Positions 11,014-22,266 of a DNA stretch of 64,000 nt are shown here, one piece after another (within the stretch, counting starts at the first letter, position 1; the number at the start of each line of letters is the position of its first letter). Source of the DNA: Calonectria ilicicola (Eukaryota > Ascomycota > Sordariomycetes > Hypocreales > Nectriaceae). The notes below the pieces were generated by a model that saw only the letters and a list, made by a program, of their open reading frames with translations, was not told the DNA's origin and did no database searches. The position numbers and the translations under genes are program-made. Location: contig CP085830.1 in the NCBI GenBank assembly GCA_020809705.1, forward strand, positions 1,550,001-1,614,000. The letters are read 5' to 3'.

Positions 11014-14000
11014 ATGTCCTCCAACGAGCCAGAAATACCAAAATGGTCTGTTGATGAAATGCTGAGCCGCAATGATGAAGAATTTGAAGAGTTCGTGAAG
11101 GCCCACATTGGTGAGGCTCCCGTTGGTGCCAGTAATGGCCTCTTTCTCCCCCTCTCCGAGAGGCCGGTTGGCATGACCGAGGATAAGAGAGTGCGTCTTT
11201 TTCAGAGGATGAGGTGAGCTATTACCATTCCATTCCTACTTCTTTGTATTACATTAGTGTTTGACGGTTCTATATGCAGAGATGCACTTCAGACAGTGCG
11301 CACGAAGGCCAGAGAGGCCAGAGAGGCCAGAGCCAAGAAAGCCAAAGGTAAAGAGACAGATTTTGATCAAGTGACAGCACGTCTAGAGGCCCTACATGGT
11401 TCCGACGAATATCTGCCACGTACCAAGGCCAAGGCACCGCAACTCGAATCGGATAATACTAGCGAGTCTGACGAATCCTTTGAATTGATGCCCGTACTTC
11501 AACAACAGCGACTTTTTGAGACGACCTTCTACAACACTCTCGTCAAGGCAGGTGGCCGCCCACTCTATCCGATCGATCGTCTCCATGATGTGACTGAGCA
11601 TCCAGAGCAACACGAGCAGTTACTTCGACCATGGAAAACATTTCGAGTAGAATATGGAACATGGGAGGTCTTTCGGACACAGGCTTCACACTGGCATCAA
11701 TTTGGCTATTGGCAGCACGACAATCGTGGCCTTAGTGTTGAGGCTATGGGCGACCGGGATTTTGCAGCGCAAGTCGAATGGAAAAGAACGTGCGCGCAAG
11801 CATGGAGTGGAGATATCTGGCCCAGTGACCTGGGGGAAGAACGTCTTCAGAGATTGAAGCGTGAGTGGAAGAACGGGTTTGAGTGGGCGAAAAAGAATAG
11901 AACGCCCGAGACGGAGACTAATTGCGCGACGCTTGCCGAGTACGCTGACGCTATGAAGCGTCGCTTAGCCCAACAAGACATCACTCGCCCGTTCGACTTG
12001 AAAGACAATCCGCGCCAGCAAGATGCGATGACAACGTGGTTGGAGTACGTGGAGTTTGAGTGCTGGTGCCTTGAGAAGTACACAAATGATCTTGAGACAC
12101 TTCAGCCAGGCGACGAAAACGCGGAGCAGAAACTACTTGACTCGGGGGTGCTATATGACTTCGAAAAGCCGGCCGATATTCGCAACACCATGTCGTCTAC
12201 CGCTACTCTTGGTTTCAAGATAACATACGAGGAGGTTCTCGCTGCATTTAACGTTGCTAGGTCTGAATTTAACGAAGTTTGCTTGGCGATGCACGACGAT
12301 GAGCAGCTCATCCCCCACACAGAGAAGCACACTTCAGCGTGGACGGAAGCTTTGTCTAAGCTCGATTCAATCAAGACCACTCTCTTCGAGAGCAAAAAGA
12401 AATACGATTGTGTTGGAGAATTTATCGACGCGAGCCGCCGTGTCCAGAAAGCAGAGAAGCTGGAGAAGCAGAAATTGATCGTCGCATGGGCCAAGGATCA
12501 GATTCCCCAGATCGAGGCGGAATTGGCGGCCGGCAAAACCAGCAAGCGTCCGTTCGACTATGAGACAGCTGCGTCCCAAGATATGGCAGAGCAAAAGAAG
12601 CGGAAGTGCGGCGATGGCCAAGGGCTAGGCCCGCACGCGGGTGCGGCTGAAGCTGGTAAACAGCCCGCTCTAGCATCGCCAGTGCTTAGCCTTGATCAGG
12701 GAGCTCAGCACAGTTTCCCAGCACCAGCGACAGCATCTTCTGCAGCCGACAACGAAATCAAGGGCTTGGGGGTGATTGAGGACCAGCATCAATGCACCCG
12801 AAAAGGTGCACCGGGCGAGAGCAAACCCGTTGACGAAGCCGCCTCGGAACTTTTAGAGCTGAGCCCTGATCAGGAAGCTGCTCTCGCATCCCTACAGCTT
12901 AGCCTCAGCCAGGAAGCTGTCACAACCCAGGATAGTCCCTCGGCACTACTCGCAGATTTCCTCACCAACGACAACGGCGAAACCATAGGCTCGCCGGCGC
13001 TGGAGGGCCAATGCCATGATGCGCGAACAGATCATTTGGGTGAGAGCGAACTCGTCAACGAAGCTGGCCCGGCGTCTGCGGAGCCTAGGCCCAACCCGGA
13101 AGTTATTACAGCACAGCGCAGCCCTGCAGCAGCAACAACAACAACAGTAACAACAACAGTAACAACAACAGCAGCAGCATCAACAGCAGCAACAACAACA
13201 ACGTCCGCCAAGAACGATTACAGCGAAAGCAAAGGTTTGCTGTCGACTGACGATCAACACCAACCTACTCGGAAAGACCCCACGGGGGAGAGCACAGCCT
13301 TCAATGAGGCTGCCTTGGTATCCCTTGAGGTTAGTCCGATCTGGGGAGTTGTTGAAGCCCAGTCCAGTTCCCCAATCCCATTGACCGCGTCCGCTCCGAC
13401 CGACAGCAACAAAGCTGGGGCCTCGCCAGCAACAAAGGACCAGCACCGACCCGACCGAACCCGAAAGAATACCTCTAACAAGGAAGATGCTCAGCTCAGC
13501 TCCTCGGCGCCACAAGCAGCGGGCCCCGCGAACCACGGCGGTGAGGCCAAGGGCTTGCAAACGGCAAAGATACAGCATCAATCTCACGACGAAACCGGCT
13601 TCAGCCAGGATACTTTTGCAAACCATCCCAGCTCTCCAGCATCGCTGGAAACTGCTTCGGCAAATGACGGCGACAAGACAAAGGGCCTGATAACAGAGCA
13701 GGGCCCGGGCCAACCCGCTCGAAAAGGTGAGAGCAAGCCCAACGAGGGCGTCGGTCACGATCAAGAACTTGGTGCGGGCCAGCACCACACGCCTCGACTA
13801 CCAACAACAGCGTCCTCCGCACCTAGCAGCAACAAAGGCATGGGTTCACCGACAACAAAGGACCAATCTCGACCGACCCGACGGAATGCCTCACGCAAGG
13901 CAAAGCTTGGCCAGGAAGCTGCTGCGGCCCAGCCCAATACCTCAACAACAGCGGCAGCTCACCCCCCGAATAACAGCGACAAGACTAGGGGCTCGCGGGC

Positions 14001-14331
14001 GGCAAAAAGTCAGCGCCGACCGGCTAACGACGCCAGCCATAACCAACCACTTCATTCAGCCCAGCACAGTGCCCTGGCATCCTCCGCAGACGACAACAAC
14101 AAAGCCAAGGGCCCCCCAAGCGCCAAAACACAGCGCCAATCGACCCGCAAAGTTGCCCCGCCTCCGCAGTCCGGCAACCCAAACCCGCCACCCCGCCGCA
14201 GCAGGCGCATCGCCGGAGACGCTCCAGAGAAAGACCCCACACCGACCGTTGAACCCGCACCGGCTAACAAAAGGAAGAGCGTGGGCGGGGCAAAGCGCGG
14301 CAGACCAGCCAAGCGAGAGCGCCGGCAGTAG
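11014..14331 (+). CDS. Partner-2 of FHA-kinase pair; large repeat-tailed protein, unknown family
   Basis: Exon 1 is 11014-11213, intron 11214-11279 (GTGAGC...TGCAG, 66 nt, phase 2), exon 2 is 11280-14331; 1083 residues. The N-terminal third shares ordered blocks with partner-1: AGGRPLYPID, LRPWKTF, TWEVFR, MKRRLAQQD, QQDAMTTWLEYVEFECWCLE and a later helical segment ending AKDQIPQI. The first intron is at the same place and phase as in partner-1. From about residue 555 the protein is low-complexity and disordered, made of about nine diverged copies of a unit with a K-x-K-G-L core followed by DQHQ-x-TRK. It ends in a basic region (PPRRSRRIAG ... AKRGRPAKRERR) that contains an AT-hook-like GRP core and probable nuclear signals. 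The function is unknown; a nuclear or chromatin role is a guess from the tail. Intact, unlike partner-1. Confidence 0.85.
12742..14160 (+). repeat. Degenerate protein-coding repeats in partner-2
   Basis: About nine diverged units of roughly 40-75 residues. Recurring elements are N/D-N-x-x-K-x-K-G-L, then D-Q-H-Q/R-x-T-R-K, an acidic/Ser segment (GESKPVNEA), LSPxQE, and a Ser/Ala/Thr linker (TASSA). The DNA copies are too diverged to form a clean tandem array, so the expansion is old or fast-evolving. Confidence 0.6.
13126..13202 (+). repeat. CAR/ACA trinucleotide microsatellite inside partner-2
   Basis: An imperfect run of GCA and ACA triplets with interspersed GTA, encoding a Thr/Ala run. 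It lies inside the repetitive tail, in frame, and is a likely site of length variation between strains. Confidence 0.9.
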
Positions 14332-15316
14332 AGTCAGTCATCAATTACCTTTATGCGGAGTTGTTCATGGTGTTTGGGTGAGGCTGTTTGCATTCTCTTT
14401 TTTCCTTTCTCCCTGCAAAATTTACCTCCCCGTGCGCCTCTCTTTCCCCCCTCTTTTTCTCTTCTTTCTCTCGCCCTCTTTGTCATCTTCTTTTGTTTTC
14501 CTTCACAACGCACAGAGCATGGATGGTCATTCCCACGACGCCCAGCCACGACCAGGTCCCGTGGGCTGCACGGATATTCTCCACTCGTTCCGTTGCTACC
14601 GTTTCAATGACGTTGGATTTAGCTTATTATTTAGTTTAAATTTATTTTTCTGTAACCTTGTCCCGTCATGAGTGCCGGCATCGAGCTGAATAATTTTCCC
14701 TTGAAACATGTTCAATCATAGATGCACCCCATAACTCAGAGCAGATGCCTTTGTCCTGTCCATCTTTTACCCGATTTCAACCGATGATTGCCAGATGTTT
14801 TCTTGAACTCTCCGTAAAATCGCTGCATTGGCCCTCTGTTCAAAGCTCAAAGCTCGCTCACATTCCTAAGAGCGCCACCAACGTGATGGATGATTGACCT
14901 ACGGTTCTGAGGTTTTTGCAGTCAACCGATGGAGGCTGAAATTTTACAACGCAAGGCTTTGACCCCAATTTTACATCAAGGTCTTTCTTTACTCTATTCA
15001 CACTCAAAAAATTCGACAAGTTGAAGCCCATAATTATTCTCCAATTAGCACACAACTAACCTCACCAAACTTCCAAAACCCACATACCCGATAGCGTTAG
15101 GGTATCATCAGGACACCTTGTCGAGAAATGCATTAATGTTGGGGCATTTGGCTGCTTGCATTACTCACAAATAAGTCTTACTAGGCAACATGAATGGGAA
15201 TCTGAGGCGTCCAGGGAACAAATCCAGTGATTAGATTAAATATATAAAGACCTAGAGTCCACATCAAGCTAAAATTCAAGCCCAAAAAGGATATTTAGGC
15301 TTCCCATCTTAAATTC
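14332..15316. other. Spacer, no gene recognised
   Basis: Begins with a strongly pyrimidine-rich tract (about 14390-14510), probably 3' untranslated sequence of partner-2, then becomes AT-rich. No motif-bearing frame seen. Confidence 0.5.
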
Positions 15317-15965
15317 TCAAACATGCATCAATCGGAACCGCTGATTAGCACCATCATTACTTGACCAAGTAATGAAGGGGGTGCGAGGTGTTGGATTGCC
15401 GCCGGAGAGATCAATATAAACCGAAGGGTGTTGAACGCTGCGGAATCTGGCGATAAAAGAAGCCATGTCAACGTTTATTCTGTCAAGTATCGAAAACCTT
15501 GTTACCTGATAGAAACGTCCTCTGGTAGGTTCTCTACATCGGCACCCTCCAGATACCATTCGTACTGTTCACTTACTGTGATTGGGTGGTCAAACTTGTC
15601 GCAGCGGATTGGCTCCCCAAATGCTATTATCAACAATTAGTCTGACAATTTTGCATCACCCTTTTTGTAGATATTTACCGGAGATTCCGAGGTATTCTTG
15701 GTTGGCCGTGCTTTGAATCATGACACGCGTGTTGTACTGGCCAGGCAACGAGTAGATTCTCCAGATTTCATTGGGATTAGATCCGGGATGTTCTTCACTA
15801 CAATTCTCAATTAGAAACCTCCCAAAACTCATGTTTGGTGATCAAAACCTACAAGAGGATGACTGGGGGGTTTGCACCACCCCCTTCGGACAGGTCGACG
15901 AAACGATTACCGAGCTCGCATTGGATGTTGACGGTGGCACGCAAGATAAGCAGCGGTGCTGACAT
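15317..15965 (-). CDS. Beta-trefoil (ricin B-like) lectin, cytosolic
   Basis: Four exons, 159 residues: 15965-15853, 15797-15679, 15623-15506 and 15446-15317. The introns are 55, 55 and 59 nt, each with GT...AG ends (GTAGGT, GTAAAT, GTAACA) and compatible phases. No single open frame reveals the gene; it appears only after splicing. The product shows the three-fold internal pattern of a beta-trefoil: recurring RFVDLS / VYIDLSGGNP segments, IWRIYSLPG and a terminal NQRFRLMHV, resembling the W/F-R-(I/L) end of each trefoil lobe. Small fungal lectins of this fold (CCL2-like) bind fucosylated or other glycans and often protect against nematodes and insects. That role is known for the family and is only inferred here. 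There is no signal peptide, as usual for these lectins. The sugar specificity cannot be read from the sequence. Confidence 0.75.
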
Positions 15966-17212
15966 CGTGGTGAAATAAATACAAAGACAAGGTTATACCA
16001 GATATGTCCTGTTGTCGAATCTATTTGGAGGTTAGCAGTGTGAGTTTTCAGGAGATCGACTGCACAGGTTTAGGATCAAAATATATTCACAGGGAAATCC
16101 ACATTCAACTGTGCCACATTTGTAATTGCCGCATCTCTATGACCAGTGCGAAATCGGGACACCTTGCATAGTTCTCCACTCTCTTTACATTTTACCTCAA
16201 TATGTTGGAGAGTATCCTATCACGGCCAACCAAGCTCGCTGCATTAAAACACTGCTGCCCACCCCATTCCGAATCTCCGACTTGAGTCATGTGTCTCAAC
16301 TTCGACTGGTCTTCAGATTTTCCCCACACCTTTTCTGGCACTGAATCAATCCACTCAAATCCAATAGTGCTTGGGTCCCGTGATGCCAAAAGTTCGTTGG
16401 CTGGCTGAAATTTAGAAACGGGCTTCCCGGTGTGGATTCAAAGGTGCATGAAACTATCGAACAGCCTCTTGTGGCGACAGTACCCACCGAACTACAGACC
16501 TTCAAGTTCTAATTCCTGAGTGGGGTTGGCTGGTTCTAGTCATGGTTGCAGACAGCTGAACCTGCCGGTCTAACGACATATGCATAGAACTATCGATCGA
16601 TTTGCGCCATGGTGGGTCTGCTGAACGGCTCCGTCGTTAACCAGTCAATCAGAACTAAGCAGTTAGCGTCAAGTTTAGCGGCAAGACCCCATCCGACTTG
16701 AAGGCAACCAGCAGACATTAAATAAACAAAATGTGACTACTTGTTAAACCTCTACATTGTCCCGGCTCAATAAGAACTTCCATTCACTCTATTCTGATGG
16801 TGCAAATCTCATTACATCCCAATATTTTCCACAAACACGAGGCATTTAAATATTCTACGTGGGGTTCTGCGTTTGGCAGTAGGGGTTGTTACTAAGTTCT
16901 TCGTGTCCCATCTCTACACGAGGGTGTGAGCCCTACCTTATGTTGTAATTATAAAAAGTCCAATTCATCTGTACATAAGAGATAGCACCTCTTGTCCGTA
17001 ATGAAGGCATGAATCATGCCCATATGCATTGTATGTTTCGCATGGCAACACCATCCGGACCATTTACTTGATTCAATGCCCAGATATGTATCACTCCTCC
17101 CATTCATGATGCGAAAGTTTAATGGGATTTTAATATTGAGTACGAATTCAATTAAAGATGACGATGGTTTCTAAGATTAAAGAGGTCTATCGTAAGATAT
17201 CCAGCCACCTAA
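15966..17212. other. Spacer, no gene recognised
   Basis: About 1.2 kb of AT-rich DNA between the lectin 5' end and the GH3 3' end. A 65-codon minus frame near 16192-16389 has no motif. Probably the promoter of the lectin and 3' sequence of the GH3 gene. Confidence 0.5.
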
Positions 17213-19812
17213 TTAGATGGTGAGCGTTCCAACAAGCGGCAGGTCACGACTTGACCTTCCAACATATACCTTATAAGTACCCTTCTGCAACAGCCATTGC
17301 TGAGCATCAACGTCCCAAACACTAAGATCACGTCTGGTCAGAGAAAATTTGACAGTCTTCTGAGACCCTGCCTTGATGGATATCTTTTCGAAACCCCTCA
17401 GCTGACGAACTGGTCCTCCAGGAATGCCAACATAAAGTTGTGCCACTTCATCCCCTTTCACTGATCCGATATTCTTGATTGCAGCACTGACAGTTGCCAT
17501 CTCATCCCACAAATGAGGGTTTCCGCCTTGCAGAACCGTGGCATTTTTAGGATATTCTGAAGGAGACTTTTGTACAGTCTTTACTTTGAGGTTGGAGTAA
17601 TCAAACTCTGTATAGCTCAATCCGAACCCAAATTCAAATCTGGGCTCGATATCATCCAGATCAAATTGACGATAATCAGTGTAAACTCCCTCACTAAAGT
17701 TGGATTGTGGGAATAGCTTGTAGCTTCCTTCTCCGACTGTTGGGTTCAGAAGATCGCCGTAGTCACCCTCATCTTTGGCTACCGTATACGGGAGTCTTCC
17801 AAAAGAATTCGAATCGCCGTAGAGAAGTTTAACCAGAGCCGAACCAGTGTCTTGGCCGGGCATGTGCGCGTAGATCAAACCCGTGACATTTTCGTGGTCA
17901 ATCCATGCGTCGACCAGCCTGACACCAGAGTTGTGGATGACAACAATGGTGTTATTGCACTTTGATGCAACATTCTTCACCAAGCCGTCGCTGTAGTCGT
18001 CGTAAAGCACGTTTCGATCGGCACCTTCGATAGCAAAGGCGTTCAAGAATACTAGACAAGCATCTGCGGTAGCGTCAATTGTGGGGTCTTGAGATTCAAA
18101 GTCCCACGCTATCTGAGTACCGTCTTCAGCAGCTCGGCGCTGGATAGCATTAATTGGCGCATCAATATATGCAGGAGCGTTCATGCCAGAGCCTCCTGCA
18201 CACCACATGGTCCAGTTGACATATGCTGGCGTGTCCGTGTAGATGGTCGACGCCTCAGTCATGCTGGATGGCATTTTTGCATCGTAGCCAAAGACGCCAA
18301 CATATTTGGGAGACTTTAGAGGAAGCGCATTCTTGTTCTTGACTAAAACATGCCCTTCTATGGCACTCTGCAGGAGAGTCTCTTTGTACTTTGAGTCCAA
18401 AGCTAACACGCGCTGATAGGGTGTTGTAAGGCTCGACGGTAGCCCGATTCCAGGAACCGGGACTTTATTGTCTTGGTCAAGATAATACCACGCCGCAAAA
18501 AGTCTAATGCTATTAGACGGGCGGTTCCTTATCACTGAATTTTAAACTTGCCTTGTAACCATGTCATCAAGTCTTGAAGCCTCCATGGTTCCGTTGTTTA
18601 TGCCATATGTGAGGTTCTGGCCCCAGAATCCAGTGTCCGGCATCGCAATATCCAACCCTGCATTTGCAGATGCAATGCCAGCGTGCTGAGCTGTCCAATC
18701 AGACACGACATAACCTAATGAAGTCAGTATCAACTCCTGTTGTATTTCATTCCTATGTTCATAAAATACCTTGGAATCCTAGCTCTTCTTTCAAAATTCC
18801 ATTCAAAAGCTTGCTGTTTTGGCATGCATATGAGTTATTCAGCCGCTGATAACTGCACATGATACTAGTTGTGCCAGCTAGCAGAGCATCCATGAAGGGC
18901 CAAATGTAAAATCCATGCAGTGTTTTGTCGTCAATATTTGATGACACCGCATGAACATATTCTCCCGCGTCGTTTGTGGAAGGCATCCGATTTGTCTCCT
19001 GCTCATTGGCAACGAAGTGCTTCAGCCTGTTAGCTTTGAGACAAACAACAAGACGATGGTTCAACTAACCTTTGTACATGCTTGAACGCCCACAGACTGG
19101 ACACCAACGACAGTTTCATATGCCAAAGCGCCAGACTGATAAGGGTCGGTGGAAAATGTTTCCCAAACCCTGCCACCTTTGAGGACTCTACCGAGTGGGC
19201 CAACCACAGGGCCCAACATCACGTTGGCTCCTTTTTTCAGAAACTCACTTCCAAGGCCAACCCCGCGGGCTCGGGTCAACTCCTTGTTCCAACTTCGAGC
19301 CGTTAGTTTCTGGGATCTGTTTTGGTCAGACACAGCACATACCTCGCTCTAACATGCAGTCCCGTCGACCAAGCATTCGCGTAACCTGCCCCGCGCTTGA
19401 AAAATCAGTCCCATTGAGGTTATTGAAGACAGCACCTACTAAACCTTGGCTGGCATCTGCTAAACACATGCCCGGAAAGTTGACACTTTCAATAGAGCCA
19501 ATGTTTCCAGCACACCCGTTACTAACTACATCCTCAGTAGCTCCCGAGGTTAAGCTGACCTTTTCCTCGTGGGTGAGTTTGTTGACAAGAATTTTAGCCT
19601 GTGAATATGCCTTGGCCCAGTTGCCGGAGCCAGTTCCCTCAGCTATTTTGTAAGCATGGAACGGAGGGTCTCGGGCATAAATACGTACGAGACGGGTAGA
19701 CAGAAGGAGACTGTCCATAAAAGACAGTGTCATCAGTTATCATGTCATCCCCGAGGACCAGCTGTCCCAATTTGAGCACGAGGCTCAGAAATAAAGCATT
19801 CTTAATTTCCAT
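17213..19812 (-). CDS. Secreted glycoside hydrolase family 3 beta-glucosidase
   Basis: Seven exons, 768 residues: 19812-19689, 19642-19440, 19395-19343, 19292-19070, 19019-18770, 18714-18552 and 18503-17213. The introns are 44-55 nt. The sixth (18504-18551) uses a GC donor (AG/GCAAGT); using it is the only way to keep frame. The start [21 protein letters not shown] is a signal peptide. GH3 landmarks follow: [19 protein letters not shown] block, [15 protein letters not shown], and VVSDW, whose Asp is the family nucleophile. The second alpha/beta domain ([12 protein letters not shown]) and a C-terminal fibronectin-III-like domain ([21 protein letters not shown]) complete a normal-length enzyme. 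It should release glucose from beta-glucosides outside the cell. Other GH3 activities such as beta-xylosidase are possible but less likely. Confidence 0.92.
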
Positions 19813-21309
19813 CCTCGGCTTATCAGAAGTATTACGCAAGAATCCGGTTGAAGATGGAGAGTCAGTCTTGGTAGAATTGAATCACCATCTCAAGGCATAA
19901 TGTCTGGCGGTTTTATATCCCATCTACGAAGGCTTCATTGTGTTCGTTCTGACCATCTTGCTCATATTGAGAGCACAAATTTGATTCAAAGCCGATATTT
20001 TACGATCCATCCACAAGTATTCGGCATGATTTCGGCTTCATGCAAAACCGCTTGCCCATTGAGGAATTCCCAGTCTGGTGGAATCGGTGTGTTCGGTCCT
20101 ATTGTTATGCATATGCCATGGGTAAAGCAGTCAACCAACAAATAGGACAAATCGTAACCGATTCCGCAGCTGTAATATCCAATTGATCAAACTGCTTTAG
20201 TGTAATTCGCCAAGCCACCGAGATCCAGGATATTGTGCGATGGGCTGGCACATGAGGTAATTTTCCCCAGGTGGATCATGGGCTTATTGAGCGCGGGGTA
20301 ACTGGAGGATTCGAAAATGAAGAGCTGGGGTGAATTATTATGGAGACGAGAACGACAAGCCGGTTGGTTTCTCCATTGCTCCTCTTCCCCAGAGTGGACT
20401 CTCTCTAGATCGGAAAATGTAATTCCATCACCCGACTTACAACCTGATGCTCTCCCCCACATTCCGATAACCCCTGTCCGTTCCTTCACAACCAGGCTCG
20501 GCGCCAGCTCCAACAACTTGCAGATCGGTAAAAAAATCTTTTCGGCCGAATGACCGGTTCCATGCAATCTTTAATTTCAAAGGGGTGAAAATAGTGTCTA
20601 GCGGCTGCTTCGTCGTGTGTGAGCCTTGCTCATCGCTGACTATTGATCCGATTTTCCCCTAGCATGCAGGCTAAGGTCTCATCCTCGGTTTGATCATTCG
20701 ACCCGGGTGTGGAGATGACGTTCGGGAAGCCAGCCGATCTTACAGGGCTACCTTTGATCATTTCAGTGGCTTTCACCAGATGCGTCGTGCCATGTCCAGT
20801 CGATTTATCGGAGTCATTCCGCTCTACAGCATAATGCTCCACAGAAACTGACAGAAAGCTTCCACCAATAGCAATGATTGCTTTCAATGCTTGGGTTAAA
20901 ATGCTAATGACTGTGGTAGATAAGACTAATAACCCTCTAACGATTGGCGACAGCTTGGGGTCGGAAATATTACTCATCGAGCACGATGTTTACAAGGTCA
21001 TGTTATCATGCCTGCCAATCGAGAATCAGTTATATCCTAACAACATTGCGCTCAAAGCCGGAAGCAAGTCTGATGGCCAATGAAAAGATGTTTCTGGCTT
21101 GCGGTTCAGAGTTCATCCAGGGTAAATGGAGACACTAGATAAATATTTGCTATTGGTGGGAACCTAAACACAAACAACTAATCTGGACATCCAATGTGAT
21201 CATTTCCATTCCTTAGGCATTGACCATGGAAAATGCATGTACTAGTTTCATATGTCAAATTTAGATATTATAAAATTTCACTCATTGGTCTAATGCGCTC
21301 GGCCTTTAA
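19813..21309. other. Spacer with one doubtful small frame
   Basis: No confident gene. A minus-strand frame at 20630-20977 (115 codons from ATG) begins with a hydrophobic segment (GLLVLSTTVISILTQALKAI) and might be a small membrane protein, but it has no family signature. Another minus frame at 20187-20567 is motif-free. The segment next to 19812 should contain the GH3 promoter. Confidence 0.4.
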
Positions 21310-22266
21310 TTACATAATCTTTGAAAGGAGTTCATCCAACAGCTGGGCGATAAATCCCGGGTTATCTCTATGTATGAATGTTCCCAGCCCTGGTGCCATT
21401 AGGGGCCCCTCTACTTTATCCTTATCCGTGATTTTTATGAGCCCTCTGTTATAATTGTGCCAGTATGGGCTTAGATATTTCATGCTCAACTCCTTTGGTC
21501 GGCCCATTAATTTCTCCCCCTCCGCTCCAAACGCCACTGGGTCGTGGCCGACAATTGTGACGAATAGCCCCAGACCATCTGGTCCGTAGAGCTTGGGGGA
21601 GTCGCTGTGAGGCAGAATCAATCCAAGATTCTTCCTACTTAATCCTTCGTTACTGCCAACACTGGGGTGGAAAAACTTCTTGACGCCCGCTCTGGCGCGT
21701 CGTAGGTCGTCGGGCGTCATATTGGCCGGAAGATCAGTGCAGTCAAAGTCTATCTCGTCTGGATCAGGGAATATTGACTCAATGTCTGAATCGGTCAAAA
21801 AGTGATCAAGAAGCATCATCCCCGAGACGGTTCCCAGATATTTGTCTGCGTACAGACGAGCGAGGGCACAGCCAATCGAAAATCCGACAAAAACAATGCG
21901 CAAATCATCTAGGTATCGGAAGCCCATCTTGTCTCGGGCAATCTGAGTGAGCAGCTGATGCAAGTCTTCCACAGCAGCAGTGAAGTCGTGGCCATGTGAA
22001 GGGTCGGAGGCCTTCTCGTCCAGCGGATCTCGATCCGTCGTCTCTCCTTGGCCAAAGCGGTCATAGGTTAATATTCCAGGTAAGTTATCATCCTGGCGCA
22101 GCTCACGAATCTTGCTAATGATACGTGACCAAGCCATTTGTGGTAAAATCATGCCATTAAGAAAGACCACCAGCAGTGGGCTGACGGGTGAAGTGTGTGG
22201 ATAGAATCTGTAACACATCCGCGCTGAGGGCTTTGTTTCAAGGGTTATGAACTGCAGTTTACCCAT
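21310..22266 (-). CDS. Alpha/beta-hydrolase fold protein
   Basis: Single exon, 318 residues. Features of the alpha/beta-hydrolase fold are in order: a hydrophobic beta-strand with VVFLNGM near the start, TYDRFGQGET, the nucleophile elbow GFSIG (Ser near residue 125), and a C-terminal GTFIHRDNPGFIAQLL that supplies the catalytic His. The family contains esterases, epoxide hydrolases, thioesterases and lactonases; the substrate cannot be assigned. There is no signal peptide, so the protein is probably intracellular. The neighbours (GH3 enzyme, calmodulin-like protein) do not define a pathway. Confidence 0.85.
   Translation of the reverse strand: MGKLQFITLETKPSARMCYRFYPHTSPVSPLLVVFLNGMILPQMAWSRIISKIRELRQDDNLPGILTYDRFGQGETTDRDPLDEKASDPSHGHDFTAAVEDLHQLLTQIARDKMGFRYLDDLRIVFVGFSIGCALARLYADKYLGTVSGMMLLDHFLTDSDIESIFPDPDEIDFDCTDLPANMTPDDLRRARAGVKKFFHPSVGSNEGLSRKNLGLILPHSDSPKLYGPDGLGLFVTIVGHDPVAFGAEGEKLMGRPKELSMKYLSPYWHNYNRGLIKITDKDKVEGPLMAPGLGTFIHRDNPGFIAQLLDELLSKIM

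Noticed and set aside
13180..13788. Long minus-strand frame opposite partner-2
   Set aside because: Antisense shadow of the low-complexity coding tail; no motif and no start or splice support.
13727..14671. Long plus-strand frame overlapping the partner-2 end
   Set aside because: Another frame of the repetitive tail; Arg/Pro/Gln composition is an artefact of the repeat.
20630..20977. 115-codon hydrophobic minus frame
   Set aside because: Kept only as a remark: no family signature, no splice evidence, and AT-rich surroundings where such frames arise by chance.
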